From contig NZ_JAAOIW010000008.1 in NCBI RefSeq assembly GCF_011440305.1, forward strand, positions 62,001 to 126,000: a stretch of DNA of 64,000 nt, in the 5' to 3' direction. Within the stretch, counting starts at the first letter, position 1. Each line of letters opens with the position of its first letter. The notes below the pieces were generated by a model. That model was not told the DNA's origin, made no database searches, and saw nothing but the letters and a program-made list of their open reading frames with translations. This stretch comes from Paenibacillus agricola (GTDB lineage Bacteria > Bacillota > Bacilli > Paenibacillales > NBRC-103111). Position numbers and translations under genes: made by a program. Shown here one piece after another: positions 8,263 through 17,857 of the stretch.

Positions 8263-9588
8263 TTACTTTTTCAATTCTTTCAGCTTATCCGTGTATCGCT
8301 TGATCAGCTCATCGGCTGCTTGGGCAGGTGTAGTCTTTTCAAAAGCGACTTTTTGGATAATGTCCTTCACAATATCGCCCAGCTGTGAATTCTGCGTAAT
8401 CGCATTATCCGGCACGGCTTGGTTTTTGGCTGCCAAATCAACAGCATCCGCTACATTTTTATCCAATTTATTCGCATCAACAATAGCCTTTTTGGCAGCT
8501 TCCAGAGCAGGCACGGCCCGCACATCTCCAAGTACTTTTGCAGCCTCCGTATCGCTCAGCATCCAGTTTACGAACTTAAGGGCTTCCTCCTGGTTCTTCG
8601 ATTGCTTATTCACACTAAGCACCATCGAGGGACGGATAACGGCAGCACCTGTCTTGGAATCCTTGTAAGCTGCAGGCAGCACGGATTGGATTTCTGTGCC
8701 TTTAGGCAGTGTATCCTTAAATTTGATTACCTCGCTGCTCCAGCCTTCAATGGCTATCAGCTCCTGATTAATCCATTTAGGATTTTGGTCGGTTTTTCCT
8801 GAAAATAACTGGGTTTCTCCGAGCGGCTGAAATACGCCGACTTTATAAGCCTTTTGTATCCAATCGAAGGCTTCGGCTGCTTGTTCTTTGGTGAACGCCA
8901 GTGTGTAATCATCCTTGACCATTGGACTGTTCGTCCTTTGTCTGAGCATGGATGAGAACATCACCTGAACCACACCTAGATCGGAGTTCATCAGATACAT
9001 TTTGCTATCCTTTTCATGAAGCTTCTTGCCCTCTTCAAGCACGCTGTCCCAGGTCCAGACCTGGTCAGCCTTAATGCCCAGCTTGTCCGCAAGTGTTTTG
9101 TTAAAGACTAAAGTACGGCCGTTTGTACCCATCGGCACACCGATGATCTTGTTATTGTAGGTTGTGAAATTTTTCAGATAGGTGGCATCAAAGCCTTTAA
9201 GATCGAACGTCTGTTGGCTGTTGAAATCCAGTAGAAGCTCAGTGCCGCTTCCCAGCTCGGATAACCACGGCTGATCCAACTGGAGCAGATCAGGTGCTGT
9301 GCCTCCCGCCAGCTGTGTTTTTATTTTTTGCTCGTAGCCGTCAAAGCCGCCGTATTCGGCCTCAATGGTCACATTCGGATTTTTCGCTTTATACATATTA
9401 ATCACTTCCAAAGTTGCTTTGTGACGAGAATCGCTCCCCCACCAGGCAAACCTTAAAGTAACCGGTTGGTTGCTATCTACTTGGCCTGTACCCTGGGCTG
9501 GATCGGATGCGCCTCCACAACCTGCTAAACTGGTTGAGAGCAAGGAAATAACAACTGCTGAGCCCCATAATTTCTTCAAGTGATTCAT
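8263..9588 (-). CDS. Sugar-binding lipoprotein (module B)
   Basis: A 441-residue extracellular solute-binding protein with a lipoprotein signal peptide (hydrophobic core, then STSLAGC). The mature start resembles family members: VTLRFAWWGSDSRHKATLEVINMYKA. The two-lobed fold runs to a Lys-rich tail. It is the first gene of the module B importer, with the regulator and kinase genes divergent from it. The upstream extended -10 box at 9641-9649 is a plausible promoter. Confidence 0.9.
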   Translation of the reverse strand: MNHLKKLWGSAVVISLLSTSLAGCGGASDPAQGTGQVDSNQPVTLRFAWWGSDSRHKATLEVINMYKAKNPNVTIEAEYGGFDGYEQKIKTQLAGGTAPDLLQLDQPWLSELGSGTELLLDFNSQQTFDLKGFDATYLKNFTTYNNKIIGVPMGTNGRTLVFNKTLADKLGIKADQVWTWDSVLEEGKKLHEKDSKMYLMNSDLGVVQVMFSSMLRQRTNSPMVKDDYTLAFTKEQAAEAFDWIQKAYKVGVFQPLGETQLFSGKTDQNPKWINQELIAIEGWSSEVIKFKDTLPKGTEIQSVLPAAYKDSKTGAAVIRPSMVLSVNKQSKNQEEALKFVNWMLSDTEAAKVLGDVRAVPALEAAKKAIVDANKLDKNVADAVDLAAKNQAVPDNAITQNSQLGDIVKDIIQKVAFEKTTPAQAADELIKRYTDKLKELKK

Positions 9589-9640
9589 ATTCTAATCCCC
9601 TTCTTGTTCTATTATTCCGCTGCAAGCACTTACAGGTTCT

Positions 9641-9649
9641 ATTATAGCA
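9641..9649 (-). promoter_or_regulatory. Candidate extended -10 promoter for module B importer
   Basis: On the minus strand the sequence reads TGCTATAAT, a perfect -10 hexamer with the TGn extension. No good -35 lies 17 bases upstream (TTTTAA), which fits an activator-dependent promoter. Transcription would begin about 45 bp before the binding-protein start codon. Confidence 0.5.
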
Positions 9650-9740
9650 ATGACCCCACGCACTTAAAATCCACCTGATTTGGCAAAAGGTTTGAATATT
9701 TGTCTATAATATTGAAGCAGGCAAACTGAATAAGGGTGCC

Positions 9741-9772
9741 TAATTTGTTATTTGTTTTCATTATTTGTTATT
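9741..9772 (+). repeat. Direct repeat spaced 20 bp, candidate regulator site (module B)
   Basis: TAATTTGTTATT at 9741-9752 and TTATTTGTTATT at 9761-9772 differ at one position and are spaced 20 bp start to start, about two helical turns. They end three bases before the candidate -35 box of the regulator gene. This geometry is what AraC-family proteins usually need. Confidence 0.5.
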
Positions 9773-9775
9773 ATA

Positions 9776-9804
9776 TTGTGTGCTGTTCCTCGTTCCTCTA
9801 TAAT
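9776..9804 (+). promoter_or_regulatory. Candidate sigma-A promoter of the module B regulator
   Basis: TTGTGT at 9776-9781 and TATAAT at 9799-9804 are separated by 17 bp. Transcription would start near 9811, leaving a short leader before the GGAGGAGG ribosome site and the ATG at 9839. Confidence 0.55.
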
Positions 9805-9838
9805 AAGTCACACACAATCTGTGCGGAGGAGGTTCCTT

Positions 9839-10633
9839 ATGTACACACTGCTGGTCGTTGATGATGAGACGAAAATAAGAAACGGCATCTGCAACTATTT
9901 CCCCTGGAACGAAATCGGCTTCGAAATTGTCGGGCAAGCGAAAAATGGCAAGCAAGCGCTCGATATCGTCCTGAAGCAGCATGTGGATGTCGTGCTTAGT
10001 GATATCAAAATGCCGGTTATGTCAGGCATAGAGCTTGCCCAGGAGCTGTTCAGCAGGGCGATCAAGGTGAAGGTCGTCTTTCTGACTGGCTATAAAGAAT
10101 TTGATTACGCGCAGAAGGCGCTTTTATATGGGGTTAAAAGCTATATTATTAAGCCTACGAAGTATGAGGAGCTGCTGGAAACCTTCACCCGAATCAAGGA
10201 TGAGCTGGATCGGGAGCGACAGCAGGAGTTGGCTATTCCCTTACCTCTTGCGCCCGACGTATCCATTCAGCCACCAGAGGCCCCAGCAGATCTTCCAGTA
10301 GAGGAGCAGGGCTACCACGAAAAGAAGATCGCTGCTATTAAAGCCCATATCATGGAAGGCTATAAGGATGTGACTCTGGAAGAAGTGGCCAGCTTGTTCC
10401 ATATGAATTTGTACTATCTCAGTAAATATTTCAAAAAGTGGACAGGACAAAATTTCTCTCAATATGTGATTTCTGTAAAAATGGAAAAAGCCGCGGAGCT
10501 TTTAAAAGACATTTCTTATAAATCCTACGAAATTGGCAGTGCTGTCGGCTACGATAATGCCAAAAATTTCTCCAGAGCCTTTAAGCTCTACTTCGGCAAA
10601 AGCCCTCGTGAGTTTCGCGATTCCCCTCATTAA
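9839..10633 (+). CDS. Short AraC-type response regulator (module B)
   Basis: A 264-residue cytoplasmic response regulator. The receiver domain (1-120) has DD at 8-9, phospho-acceptor Asp55 in LSDIKMP, Thr83 and Lys105 in IIKP. The C-terminal 100 residues are a two-helix-turn-helix AraC DNA-binding domain (LEEVASLFHMNLYYLSKYFK, then IGSAVGYDNAKNFSRAFK). The four other regulators in this window are 535-582 residues; this one lacks their middle region of about 270 residues and has only a short Pro-rich linker. The ATG at 9839 is preferred over the upstream frame because GGAGGAGG precedes it. It is partner of the kinase 50 bp downstream and probably activates the divergent importer. Confidence 0.92.
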   Translation: MYTLLVVDDETKIRNGICNYFPWNEIGFEIVGQAKNGKQALDIVLKQHVDVVLSDIKMPVMSGIELAQELFSRAIKVKVVFLTGYKEFDYAQKALLYGVKSYIIKPTKYEELLETFTRIKDELDRERQQELAIPLPLAPDVSIQPPEAPADLPVEEQGYHEKKIAAIKAHIMEGYKDVTLEEVASLFHMNLYYLSKYFKKWTGQNFSQYVISVKMEKAAELLKDISYKSYEIGSAVGYDNAKNFSRAFKLYFGKSPREFRDSPH

Positions 10634-10683
10634 CGCCAGCATGCATAAATCCAGATGAATCGTAAAGAATGGAAGGCGAGCAC

Positions 10684-12474
10684 ATGAAAATCAAGTTTTT
10701 TATCAAGCATTTATCCATGTTCCTTCTTCCCTTGCTGATTCCGCTTACGATTCTGGGAACACTTTCTATTCTCATTACACAAAATTATATCAAGGAAGAT
10801 ATCAATAAAAACTCGGTTAACGTGCTCAAGCAGACGAAAGAGAATATAGAATTGATCCTCAGTGAAACCGATCCGATGAGTCTCGTGTACGGCAATGATT
10901 TGAAGGTCGTCGAAGCGCTAAGCTCCATTTTGAAAAATAGCTCGCTGACCCACGAGGAGCTAATCACCTATGATATTCTCAAAAGCTTTCTGAGCGCTCC
11001 GGTCAATGCCCGGCCTTATATCGATTCTTTTTACATCTATATGCCTAATACCAACGGTCGGTTTATTTCCTCCAATCTAGGGCTATCCGATTTACAAACG
11101 TACTATGACAAGGAGTGGTATACGCAGTTTATCCAGAAGGACGCGCAGGTGAAGTTGTGGATTGAGCCGCGCAAGGTCAAGCAGTTCGAGTTTGAGCCCC
11201 TGTCTACGCCTATTGTAACGATCTATCAACGTATTCAATCAACGAACGGTGTTATTGTTCTTAATATTCGCCCGAATTATATTGAAAATGTTTTGAAGTC
11301 CCTATCTACCTTTCCAGAACAATGTATTCTGGTTGTGAATGAGCACAATCAAATTATTTTTAGCAACCGTCAGCCTGAATACCTTAAGGATTTGAAGCTA
11401 GAAACGATTAATCAATCGAATCAGGCCTTTTATACGCTTGAGGAAGGGAATGAATCGTATATCGTTTCCCAGCTGAATTCCGCCCGCTACGGCTGGAAAT
11501 ATATTTCGATCGTTCCCCAGCGGGCTCTATACGAGGTACCGTTTCGGATTATTCAAATCACGATGCTGTTGCTGCTTATTTCGTTTGTGCTCGGTTTGGC
11601 TATTGCCTTTTATTTAACGCGAAATCGTTATAATCAAATTTCCAATATCATCCATATCATTGATTCTGCTGAAAAAGGAAACCCGTTGCCCTTGTTGCCT
11701 GACCGGATTCAGGATGAGTACGGATATATCGTGCAAAATATCGTCAAAACGTTTATTGAGCAAAGCTATTTGAAGGTCCAGCTCTCTGAGCGAAGATACA
11801 AACTGCAGGTAGCTCAGTTCACGGCTTTACAATCGCAAATCAACCCGCACTTTTTATTTAACACGTTGGAGGCCGTGAATTGGGAAACGATCGCACTGAC
11901 AGGCAAGCCAAACCAAGTCACAAAAATTATTGATAATTTATCCGAGATTCTTAGATATTCCTTAACCGATCCCGAAGAGCGGGTTTCCTTACAAACCGAA
12001 ATCAAAAATTTAAAGAGCTACCTCGAAATTCAGAAGTATCGGTACGAGGATAAATTTGATATTGTGTGGGACTATGACCCCAAGGTAATAGGCTTCAGGG
12101 TTATGAAGCTGCTGCTTCAGCCTTTTATAGAAAACAGTATTTATCATGGTATTAAGGAAAAAGAAGGACCCGGCCTAATTAAGATCAAAATCAAGCTTAT
12201 GGAATCGATACTGCGAATAACGATCGTGGACAACGGTTTGGGGATGAACAAAGATACACTTCAGATGCTCAGAAAAAATATCGAGATGGAGCACGAATAT
12301 TCGGAGCATATCGGGCTTTTCAATACCAACAAACGCTTAAAGCTGGCTTATGGGGAAGCCTATGGAATTACCATACGCAGTAAAGAGGGCTTGGGCACTG
12401 TGGTATATTTGAGCATACCGATAGCTTCGGCGAAGCCAGATGCTGTATCGAGCCTTCACTCCTTCGATTCTTGA
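10684..12474 (+). CDS. YesM-type sensor histidine kinase (module B)
   Basis: A 596-residue membrane kinase. One membrane span lies near residues 8-28, an extracellular sensing region of about 250 residues follows, and a second span lies near 286-308. The His_kinase domain has the phospho-acceptor His389 in QINPHFLFNTL. A HATPase domain shows the N box LLLQPFIENSIYHG and the G boxes DNGLGMN and IGLFNTNKRL. The ATG at 10684 is chosen because GGAAGGCGAG is directly upstream; an ATG five codons earlier overlaps that site. It should phosphorylate the short regulator upstream in response to an extracellular sugar, possibly through the binding lipoprotein. Confidence 0.92.
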   Translation: MKIKFFIKHLSMFLLPLLIPLTILGTLSILITQNYIKEDINKNSVNVLKQTKENIELILSETDPMSLVYGNDLKVVEALSSILKNSSLTHEELITYDILKSFLSAPVNARPYIDSFYIYMPNTNGRFISSNLGLSDLQTYYDKEWYTQFIQKDAQVKLWIEPRKVKQFEFEPLSTPIVTIYQRIQSTNGVIVLNIRPNYIENVLKSLSTFPEQCILVVNEHNQIIFSNRQPEYLKDLKLETINQSNQAFYTLEEGNESYIVSQLNSARYGWKYISIVPQRALYEVPFRIIQITMLLLLISFVLGLAIAFYLTRNRYNQISNIIHIIDSAEKGNPLPLLPDRIQDEYGYIVQNIVKTFIEQSYLKVQLSERRYKLQVAQFTALQSQINPHFLFNTLEAVNWETIALTGKPNQVTKIIDNLSEILRYSLTDPEERVSLQTEIKNLKSYLEIQKYRYEDKFDIVWDYDPKVIGFRVMKLLLQPFIENSIYHGIKEKEGPGLIKIKIKLMESILRITIVDNGLGMNKDTLQMLRKNIEMEHEYSEHIGLFNTNKRLKLAYGEAYGITIRSKEGLGTVVYLSIPIASAKPDAVSSLHSFDS

Positions 12475-12521
12475 AAAACTTATTTTTCATGTTACTCTGT
12501 TGGGTTTGTTGCAAAGGGTCA

Positions 12522-13172
12522 CTACCGCCAGCCGGCAACATCGGACAAGCCCTGCCAAAAAACCTTTATGGCAAAATACAAAAACAGTAATGCGGAGAGG
12601 AAGGATAACACTCTCATCATGGATTTTTGAAATAACCTACCAGATAAACTACTCGCGGAGGCCACTGCAAGTGACCAACCTAACCCCGCAGCAAAAAAAC
12701 CGGCAACAAAGTAAAGCAACGCCCCCTTATAGGAAAGGTTCATTCCTGCAACGATCGGTCCTGCAACCAGTGCAAACCAAGTGATAACCGAAGGAGACGC
12801 AATGGCTAAGCCAAAGCCAGCTACCCCCTCCTTAATAAGAGATTTGTGAACAATTCCAGCTTGTCCTGCCTGTAAGGGTCTAGGCTTCCATGTATCTCGC
12901 AGCATTTTGATAGCCAAGTATAATAAGAAAACCGAACCTACCAACCATAACAACCATTTGATTACTATGATTTCGAATATGACGCTGACCCCGATAAGAG
13001 CCAGTAAAAGATAGAGCAAATCCCCAAAACAAGAACCAAACCCGATCATAAATGAATGCCTGAACCCTCGCTCCATCCCTGTTCTCATAATGGCTACATT
13101 GACCATCCCCAGATCAAGGCACAGTGATAATGAAAAAAGAAACCCTTGTATGCTTACTTGTAAAGCTTCCAT
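12522..13172 (-). CDS. LysE/RhtB-family transporter
   Basis: A 216-residue membrane protein with about six hydrophobic segments and the LysE-family layout (FSLSLCLDLGMVNVAIMRTG at the N-terminus, a central RDTWKPRP loop, then GFGLAIASPSVITWFALVAG). Relatives export amino acids or related metabolites. The start at 13172 (MEALQVS) is preferred because GAGGTG lies seven bases upstream, though earlier ATGs exist. It converges on the module B kinase and diverges from the nucleotidase gene. The substrate cannot be read. Confidence 0.82.
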   Translation of the reverse strand: MEALQVSIQGFLFSLSLCLDLGMVNVAIMRTGMERGFRHSFMIGFGSCFGDLLYLLLALIGVSVIFEIIVIKWLLWLVGSVFLLYLAIKMLRDTWKPRPLQAGQAGIVHKSLIKEGVAGFGLAIASPSVITWFALVAGPIVAGMNLSYKGALLYFVAGFFAAGLGWSLAVASASSLSGRLFQKSMMRVLSFLSALLFLYFAIKVFWQGLSDVAGWR

Positions 13173-13230
13173 ATAGCACCTCATACGTCTATCTGCCATC
13201 ATAAAATGAATACAAGCCCTTCCCTTTCAA

Positions 13231-13239
13231 TGGTATAAT
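13231..13239 (+). promoter_or_regulatory. Candidate extended -10 promoter of the nucleotidase gene
   Basis: TGGTATAAT is a perfect -10 with TGn extension, about 42 bp before the TTG start. The -35 region is poor, as is common for extended -10 promoters. Confidence 0.5.
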
Positions 13240-13280
13240 CAATTTACTAAAAAATCCAGATTTTAGATAGGAGCTTGCCC

Positions 13281-13853
13281 TTGCATATTGGAATCGATTT
13301 AGACAATACCATTCTTGATGCCACTTCATCCTTTTTACATTACTATAATATTGCGTCTGGATTATCATTAACACCTGAGGATGTTAATGATTTTTATTTA
13401 TACCGTTTATATGGCTGGGATAAGGCAGAACGCGACACGATTTATAGTCAATACGGTCATGATATTCACTGGAACTCATCGCCCCTACCCATGGCAGTAG
13501 AAATCTTGCAGGAGCTATTTGACCAGCATCAAATATCTATTATTACTGCCCGACCCTTACTTTTTCGTGAGGTTACTATTAAGTGGCTTCAGCACCATAA
13601 AATTAATTATCATCATATTACGCTGATTGAAAACAAACTCCAAGCGTGTATCCACGCTAAGGTCGATGTATTGATTGATGATGGCCCCCACTATGCTGAG
13701 GAGTTTGCCCTAGTCAATAAGCCAGTTATTTTATATGAGCAGCCTTATAATTTGGCAATTACTCATGACTTGGTATTTCGTGCTTCCAATTGGATGGAGG
13801 TCAAAAAGCATATTGATTACTTGGCGGCAGCTCAACTAAACGCAGATAAATAA
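13281..13853 (+). CDS. HAD-family 5'(3')-deoxyribonucleotidase-like protein
   Basis: A 190-residue protein of the NT5C-type HAD phosphatases. Motif I is GIDLDNTIL with the nucleophile and acid/base Asp pair, motif II is SIITARPL, and motif IV is VDVLIDDGPHYAEEF. The likely start is a TTG at 13281 (HIGIDLDNT), eight bases after TAGGAG; another TTG two codons upstream is too close to that site. Such proteins dephosphorylate nucleoside monophosphates, but the natural substrate here is inferred from family alone. It stands alone, divergent from the LysE gene. Confidence 0.82.
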   Translation: MHIGIDLDNTILDATSSFLHYYNIASGLSLTPEDVNDFYLYRLYGWDKAERDTIYSQYGHDIHWNSSPLPMAVEILQELFDQHQISIITARPLLFREVTIKWLQHHKINYHHITLIENKLQACIHAKVDVLIDDGPHYAEEFALVNKPVILYEQPYNLAITHDLVFRASNWMEVKKHIDYLAAAQLNADK

Positions 13854-14011
13854 AGCCTCAGCATGTCCCTTCGTGTAAATTCGGTACCCATTTGCCGCTC
13901 TCTCAACTTTAGGGATACGTCCCCACGATTCATAATGCCTCAGTGTAGAGGAAGATATAGCTTACGACAAAGATTGTGATCCTAATGAACAAAAAGGAGC
14001 GAAAACAAATC

Positions 14012-14050
14012 AAGAAAAGGAGCCGTCTTCAATAAGACAGCCCCTTTTAT
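14012..14050 (-). terminator. Intrinsic terminator of module C
   Basis: In the minus RNA a 15 bp stem forms between 14050-14034 and 14029-14015 with a four-base loop. The two non-Watson-Crick positions are G:U wobbles in this orientation and A:C mismatches in the other. The stem ends in UUUU, so it closes the RbsB-type gene at 14084. Confidence 0.85.
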
Positions 14051-14083
14051 CAACCTGTTTGTTACAGCGCTATTATTGCCTTA

Positions 14084-15121
14084 CTAATTATAGAGAACAC
14101 CTTTGATTTCCGGTGAATCGATATTGGTTTTGTCATACCAGAAGAAGCCGGTATCAATATTCTTCTCGACCTTTTCACCCTTGACCGCTTTCACCGCTGC
14201 TTTCACCGATTCATAGCCAATGCCAATCGGATTTTGCGTGATCGCGCCAGCCATTTTACCACTCTTGATTGCATCCATTTGTTGTTTGCCTGAATCATAA
14301 CCAATCACAATAATTTTATCCTTCTTCAATTCGGTAACTGCGTTCAATACACCAATTGCCGACCCTTCGTTGGCGCCAAAAATCCCTTTTACGTTCGGAT
14401 GTGCTTGAATGATTGCTTTGGTAAGATCCGTTGATTTTAATTGATCGCCGCCGCCATATTGGATATCGACGATTTTAATGTTTGGGTATTTACTTTTGAT
14501 TCTGTTCACGAAACCATCGCGGCGGTCAATCCCTGTACGGCTTGTTTGGTCATGAACGATAACAGCTACTTCGCCTTCGTTATTAATGAGCCCTGCCATT
14601 TTATCCGCTGCAAGACCTGCTGCTGCGATATTGTCTGTAGCTGCCGTAGCTACTGGAATATCGCTATCTACACCTGAGTCGAATCCAACGACTGGGATTT
14701 TGGCAGCCTTGGCTTTCTCTAATAAAGGAACAGCCGCTTTGCTATCTAATGCAGCAAAGGCAATGGCACTTGGTTTCTTGCCTAGCGCTGCTGTAAGGAT
14801 TTCGATTTGCTTATCCACCTGGGCTTCGGTTTCTGGACCTTCGAATGTAATCGTCACATCTAATTCTTTGGCTGCTTTTTCAGCTCCAAGCTTAACTGCC
14901 TGCCAGAATTGATGCTGAAAGCCTTTGGAGATAACGGGAATGTACATTTTATCTGCTTTTTTCGCATCTGGAGCTGCTGGTGCTGTAGCTGCTGGTGCAG
15001 GTGCTACAGCGGGCACTGCTGACTTCCCAACTTCCTCTGTCTTATTAGTGCCACAAGCTGCCAATACGATGGCAAATAGGAACATAAATACCAAGATGAG
15101 TAGGTTTTTTTGAATTTTCAA
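14084..15121 (-). CDS. RbsB-type sugar-binding lipoprotein (module C)
   Basis: A 345-residue periplasmic-binding-protein type 1 family member with lipobox IVLAACG and an Ala/Pro-rich linker (residues 30-55). Landmarks are YIPVISKGFQHQFWQAVKLGAEKAA, VVGFDSGVDSD and IVIGYDSGKQQ, which match ribose/galactose-type binding proteins. It is the last gene of the CUT2 importer and probably its ligand receptor. The ligand may be a pentose or hexose; this is not resolved. Confidence 0.9.
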   Translation of the reverse strand: MKIQKNLLILVFMFLFAIVLAACGTNKTEEVGKSAVPAVAPAPAATAPAAPDAKKADKMYIPVISKGFQHQFWQAVKLGAEKAAKELDVTITFEGPETEAQVDKQIEILTAALGKKPSAIAFAALDSKAAVPLLEKAKAAKIPVVGFDSGVDSDIPVATAATDNIAAAGLAADKMAGLINNEGEVAVIVHDQTSRTGIDRRDGFVNRIKSKYPNIKIVDIQYGGGDQLKSTDLTKAIIQAHPNVKGIFGANEGSAIGVLNAVTELKKDKIIVIGYDSGKQQMDAIKSGKMAGAITQNPIGIGYESVKAAVKAVKGEKVEKNIDTGFFWYDKTNIDSPEIKGVLYN

Positions 15122-15175
15122 CTTAATCTCCCCTTACATGATTTTTTTATAGAACTCCCGATGGGAGGGACTACC

Positions 15176-16165
15176 TTATTTTTTACGACGACGGAGAATA
15201 TCCGCATATACCGCAATGATAACGACTAATCCAACGATAACCGTTTGCCATTCCTGCTTAACCGAAAGGATACGCAAGCCATTCGTTAATACACTCATAA
15301 TTAAAGCCCCGATTACCGTTCCCATAATCGACCCTTTTCCACCGCTTAACGATGTGCCGCCAATCACAACGGCTGCAATCGCCTCAAGCTCGTAGCCCTG
15401 GCCCAGGGCGGGCTGTGCCGAATTTAACCGTGAAGCAATCATAATGCCGGCTATACCGCTAAATACGCCTGTAAGCGTATAAATCGCCGTTTTCCAAAAA
15501 TTCACGCTGACTCCTGAGAGCCGAGTCGCCTCTTCATTGCTGCCCAAGGCGAAGTTATAACGCCCGATAATCGTTTTCGTTAAGATGATGCTGGCAATAA
15601 TCGCCGCGCCTAGAAAGATGATAATGGCATTCGGAATCTCTAATCCAGGAATCATAGCGTTTATCGCCGACCCCATGGAAATATCCGTAAATCCTGGCGT
15701 ATCATTGAAATAAATCGGCTTCGTTCCCGATATAACCAGCGACAAGCCTTTGGTAATCATCATCATCGCTAACGTTGCAATAAAAGGCGGAATATTCATC
15801 TTCGCTACGGCTAATCCGCTGATTAATCCGCAGAGTGCACCTGTCGCTATTCCGCCAATAATGCCTAAGGGCATCGGAAAATTCCAAAGCGTGATCATCA
15901 CACCTGTCATCACAGCGGAGAATGTCATAACCGTTCCTACTGCTAAATCAATACCACCGGTAATAATGACAAACGTTGAGCCCAAGGCGAGTACGCCTAT
16001 TACCGCGGTTGAGAGCATAATACCGATAATATTATCAAATTGAAAAAAATTGTTGGATGAGATGGAGAAAATGATCACAAGTAAAATCAAACTGGCAAAA
16101 GCCAATAATTTTTGTGTGGCTCCAGCTTGGAAGGCAATGGGTTTTTTTAACAGTAAGGTTTTCAT
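15176..16165 (-). CDS. RbsC-type sugar ABC permease (module C)
   Basis: A 329-residue CUT2 permease with eight or more hydrophobic segments and the family motifs VITGGIDLAVG, VFSGIAGIMIASR and GGTSLSGGKGSIMGT. The start at 16165 is chosen because it lies one base after the ATPase stop and has GGGGGCG upstream; an in-frame ATG at 16195 lies inside the ATPase gene. As a homodimer it should form the channel for the sugar bound by the RbsB-type protein. Confidence 0.92.
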   Translation of the reverse strand: MKTLLLKKPIAFQAGATQKLLAFASLILLVIIFSISSNNFFQFDNIIGIMLSTAVIGVLALGSTFVIITGGIDLAVGTVMTFSAVMTGVMITLWNFPMPLGIIGGIATGALCGLISGLAVAKMNIPPFIATLAMMMITKGLSLVISGTKPIYFNDTPGFTDISMGSAINAMIPGLEIPNAIIIFLGAAIIASIILTKTIIGRYNFALGSNEEATRLSGVSVNFWKTAIYTLTGVFSGIAGIMIASRLNSAQPALGQGYELEAIAAVVIGGTSLSGGKGSIMGTVIGALIMSVLTNGLRILSVKQEWQTVIVGLVVIIAVYADILRRRKK

Positions 16166-16166
16166 G

Positions 16167-17672
16167 CTAGTACGCCCCCGATCGATTTGTTGCATGCATC
16201 ATTATCTTTTCTTGTGTAGCCTCAATATTGCTTAACTCGCCTGTAATTCGGCCTTCACACATGACCAAAATGCGATGGCTCATGCGAAGTATTTCCGGTA
16301 ATTCCGATGAAATCATAATGATCGATTTTCCTTGCGCCGCCAAGTCGTCGAGCAGCTTGTAAATCTCACTTTTGGCACCAATATCAATACCCCGAGTCGG
16401 CTCATCGAAGATTAGAACCTCACAATCACGATTCAACCATTTGGCAATAACGACCTTCTGTTGATTACCGCCTGAAAGAAATTGTACAGTCTGATTCACA
16501 CTGGGTGTCTTGACCTTTAAGGCTTCTGAATAATGCTCTGCAGTTGCATGGCTTTGCGCCTTGTTCATCCAACCCCAGTTGCTGAATTTTTTGTATGAAG
16601 AAATGGCAATATTGGTTTCCACATCCATCCCTACAAGAAGCCCATATCGTTTACGGTCTTCCGATAAATAGCCTATGCCGTTCTTTACGGCATCGTAAGG
16701 ACTTTTAATTCTCACCTTGCTGCCATGAATGCTGATTTCTCCCGAATCCAGAGGATCTGCACCAAATATAGCCCTTGCCACTTCCGTACGGCCTGCGCCC
16801 ATCAATCCTGCAAACCCCAGGATTTCACCTTTCTTCAATTGAAAGCTTACATCCTTGATAACACTACCTCTATTGAGATGCTTAACCTCCAAAACAATCG
16901 CTTGATCCGTTGGTTTCAGTGATTCGATTGGCTTGGTATAAATCTCTCGACCTACCATGAGCGAGATAATTTGATCGATCGTTGCGTCTTTGGTTTCCAG
17001 CGTCTCCACGTAGCAGCTATCACGCATAATCGTAATGCGGTTGGTAATTCGTTTGAGTTCTTCCATTCGATGTGAAATGTATACGATACCAACACCGCTA
17101 TCACGAAGCTGGTGAATAATGCGGAATAAATCGTCAATCTCGGTATCTGTCAAAGCCGCTGTCGGCTCATCCATAATCAATACTTCTGATTGGAAAGACA
17201 ACGCCTTAGCAATCTCGACCATTTGTTGCTTAGCTACAGTTAGCTCCGACACTTTAATCCGTGGATCCATCTGGAGATTCATGCGCTGAAACAATTGCTG
17301 CGCACGCCTATTCAGCTCATGCTCATCCAAAAAAAGGTTGAACATTTTCCGGGGCTCACGTCCGATATAAATATTTTGCGCTACAGTTAAGTCCGGCATG
17401 AGATTGAGCTCCTGATGGATAATACTGATCCCTAAGTCCTGCGCCATCTTGGGTGTAGTGATTTCAATTTCCTTGCCTTTATAGACAATTTGCCCCGCAT
17501 CCTTCGTATATACCCCAGTCAATACCTTCATCAGCGTGGATTTTCCTGCTCCATTCTCTCCAACTAATGCATGAACCTCTCCACTAAATAATTCAAAACG
17601 GCATTGATTAAGCGCGTGAACGCCTGGAAAGTGCTTTTCAATGCCTTCCATATGCACTAATGCTTCTTTCAC
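16167..17672 (-). CDS. RbsA-type sugar ABC ATPase (module C)
   Basis: A 501-residue tandem ATPase. Domain 1 has Walker [10 protein letters not shown], a Q-loop, signature and Walker [12 protein letters not shown]. Domain 2 has the degenerate P-loop GLMGAGRTE typical of RbsA/MglA, signature LSGGNQQKV and Walker [17 protein letters not shown]. The GTG at 17672 is preferred because TAGGAGTGA lies six bases before it and it yields the usual length of about 500. The frame continues 51 codons upstream without family resemblance. A 185 bp gap before it may hold a separate promoter for the transporter part of module C. Confidence 0.93.
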   Translation of the reverse strand: MKEALVHMEGIEKHFPGVHALNQCRFELFSGEVHALVGENGAGKSTLMKVLTGVYTKDAGQIVYKGKEIEITTPKMAQDLGISIIHQELNLMPDLTVAQNIYIGREPRKMFNLFLDEHELNRRAQQLFQRMNLQMDPRIKVSELTVAKQQMVEIAKALSFQSEVLIMDEPTAALTDTEIDDLFRIIHQLRDSGVGIVYISHRMEELKRITNRITIMRDSCYVETLETKDATIDQIISLMVGREIYTKPIESLKPTDQAIVLEVKHLNRGSVIKDVSFQLKKGEILGFAGLMGAGRTEVARAIFGADPLDSGEISIHGSKVRIKSPYDAVKNGIGYLSEDRKRYGLLVGMDVETNIAISSYKKFSNWGWMNKAQSHATAEHYSEALKVKTPSVNQTVQFLSGGNQQKVVIAKWLNRDCEVLIFDEPTRGIDIGAKSEIYKLLDDLAAQGKSIIMISSELPEILRMSHRILVMCEGRITGELSNIEATQEKIMMHATNRSGAY

Positions 17673-17857
17673 AATGATCACTCCTAATCGGTTGGTTCTT
17701 GAAGTAATCATACCGTTATATAACGCTTTCATTAATAGAGGATCTTCTTTGAAAGGTTGATTATCTTCCACAATTGAATGATCAACAACAAAAAACCTTA
17801 CCGGACACGAAGTCCAGAAAGGCAATCAAGAAACCAGATTTCTGCAAAACCCTTTAA

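Larger units (their letters stand above)
9589..9838. promoter_or_regulatory. Divergent control region of module B
   Basis: This 250 bp gap separates the binding-protein gene (minus) from the regulator gene (plus). It holds candidate promoters in both directions, a pair of 12 bp direct repeats, and two copies of GGCAAA at 9682 and 9720. Because the adjacent regulator has an AraC-type DNA-binding domain, this is the likeliest place for it to act. Confidence 0.6.

Noticed and set aside
17673-17825. 51-codon N-terminal extension of the RbsA-type ATPase
   Set aside because: The extension has no similarity to the family, and a GTG with a proper ribosome site gives the normal length.
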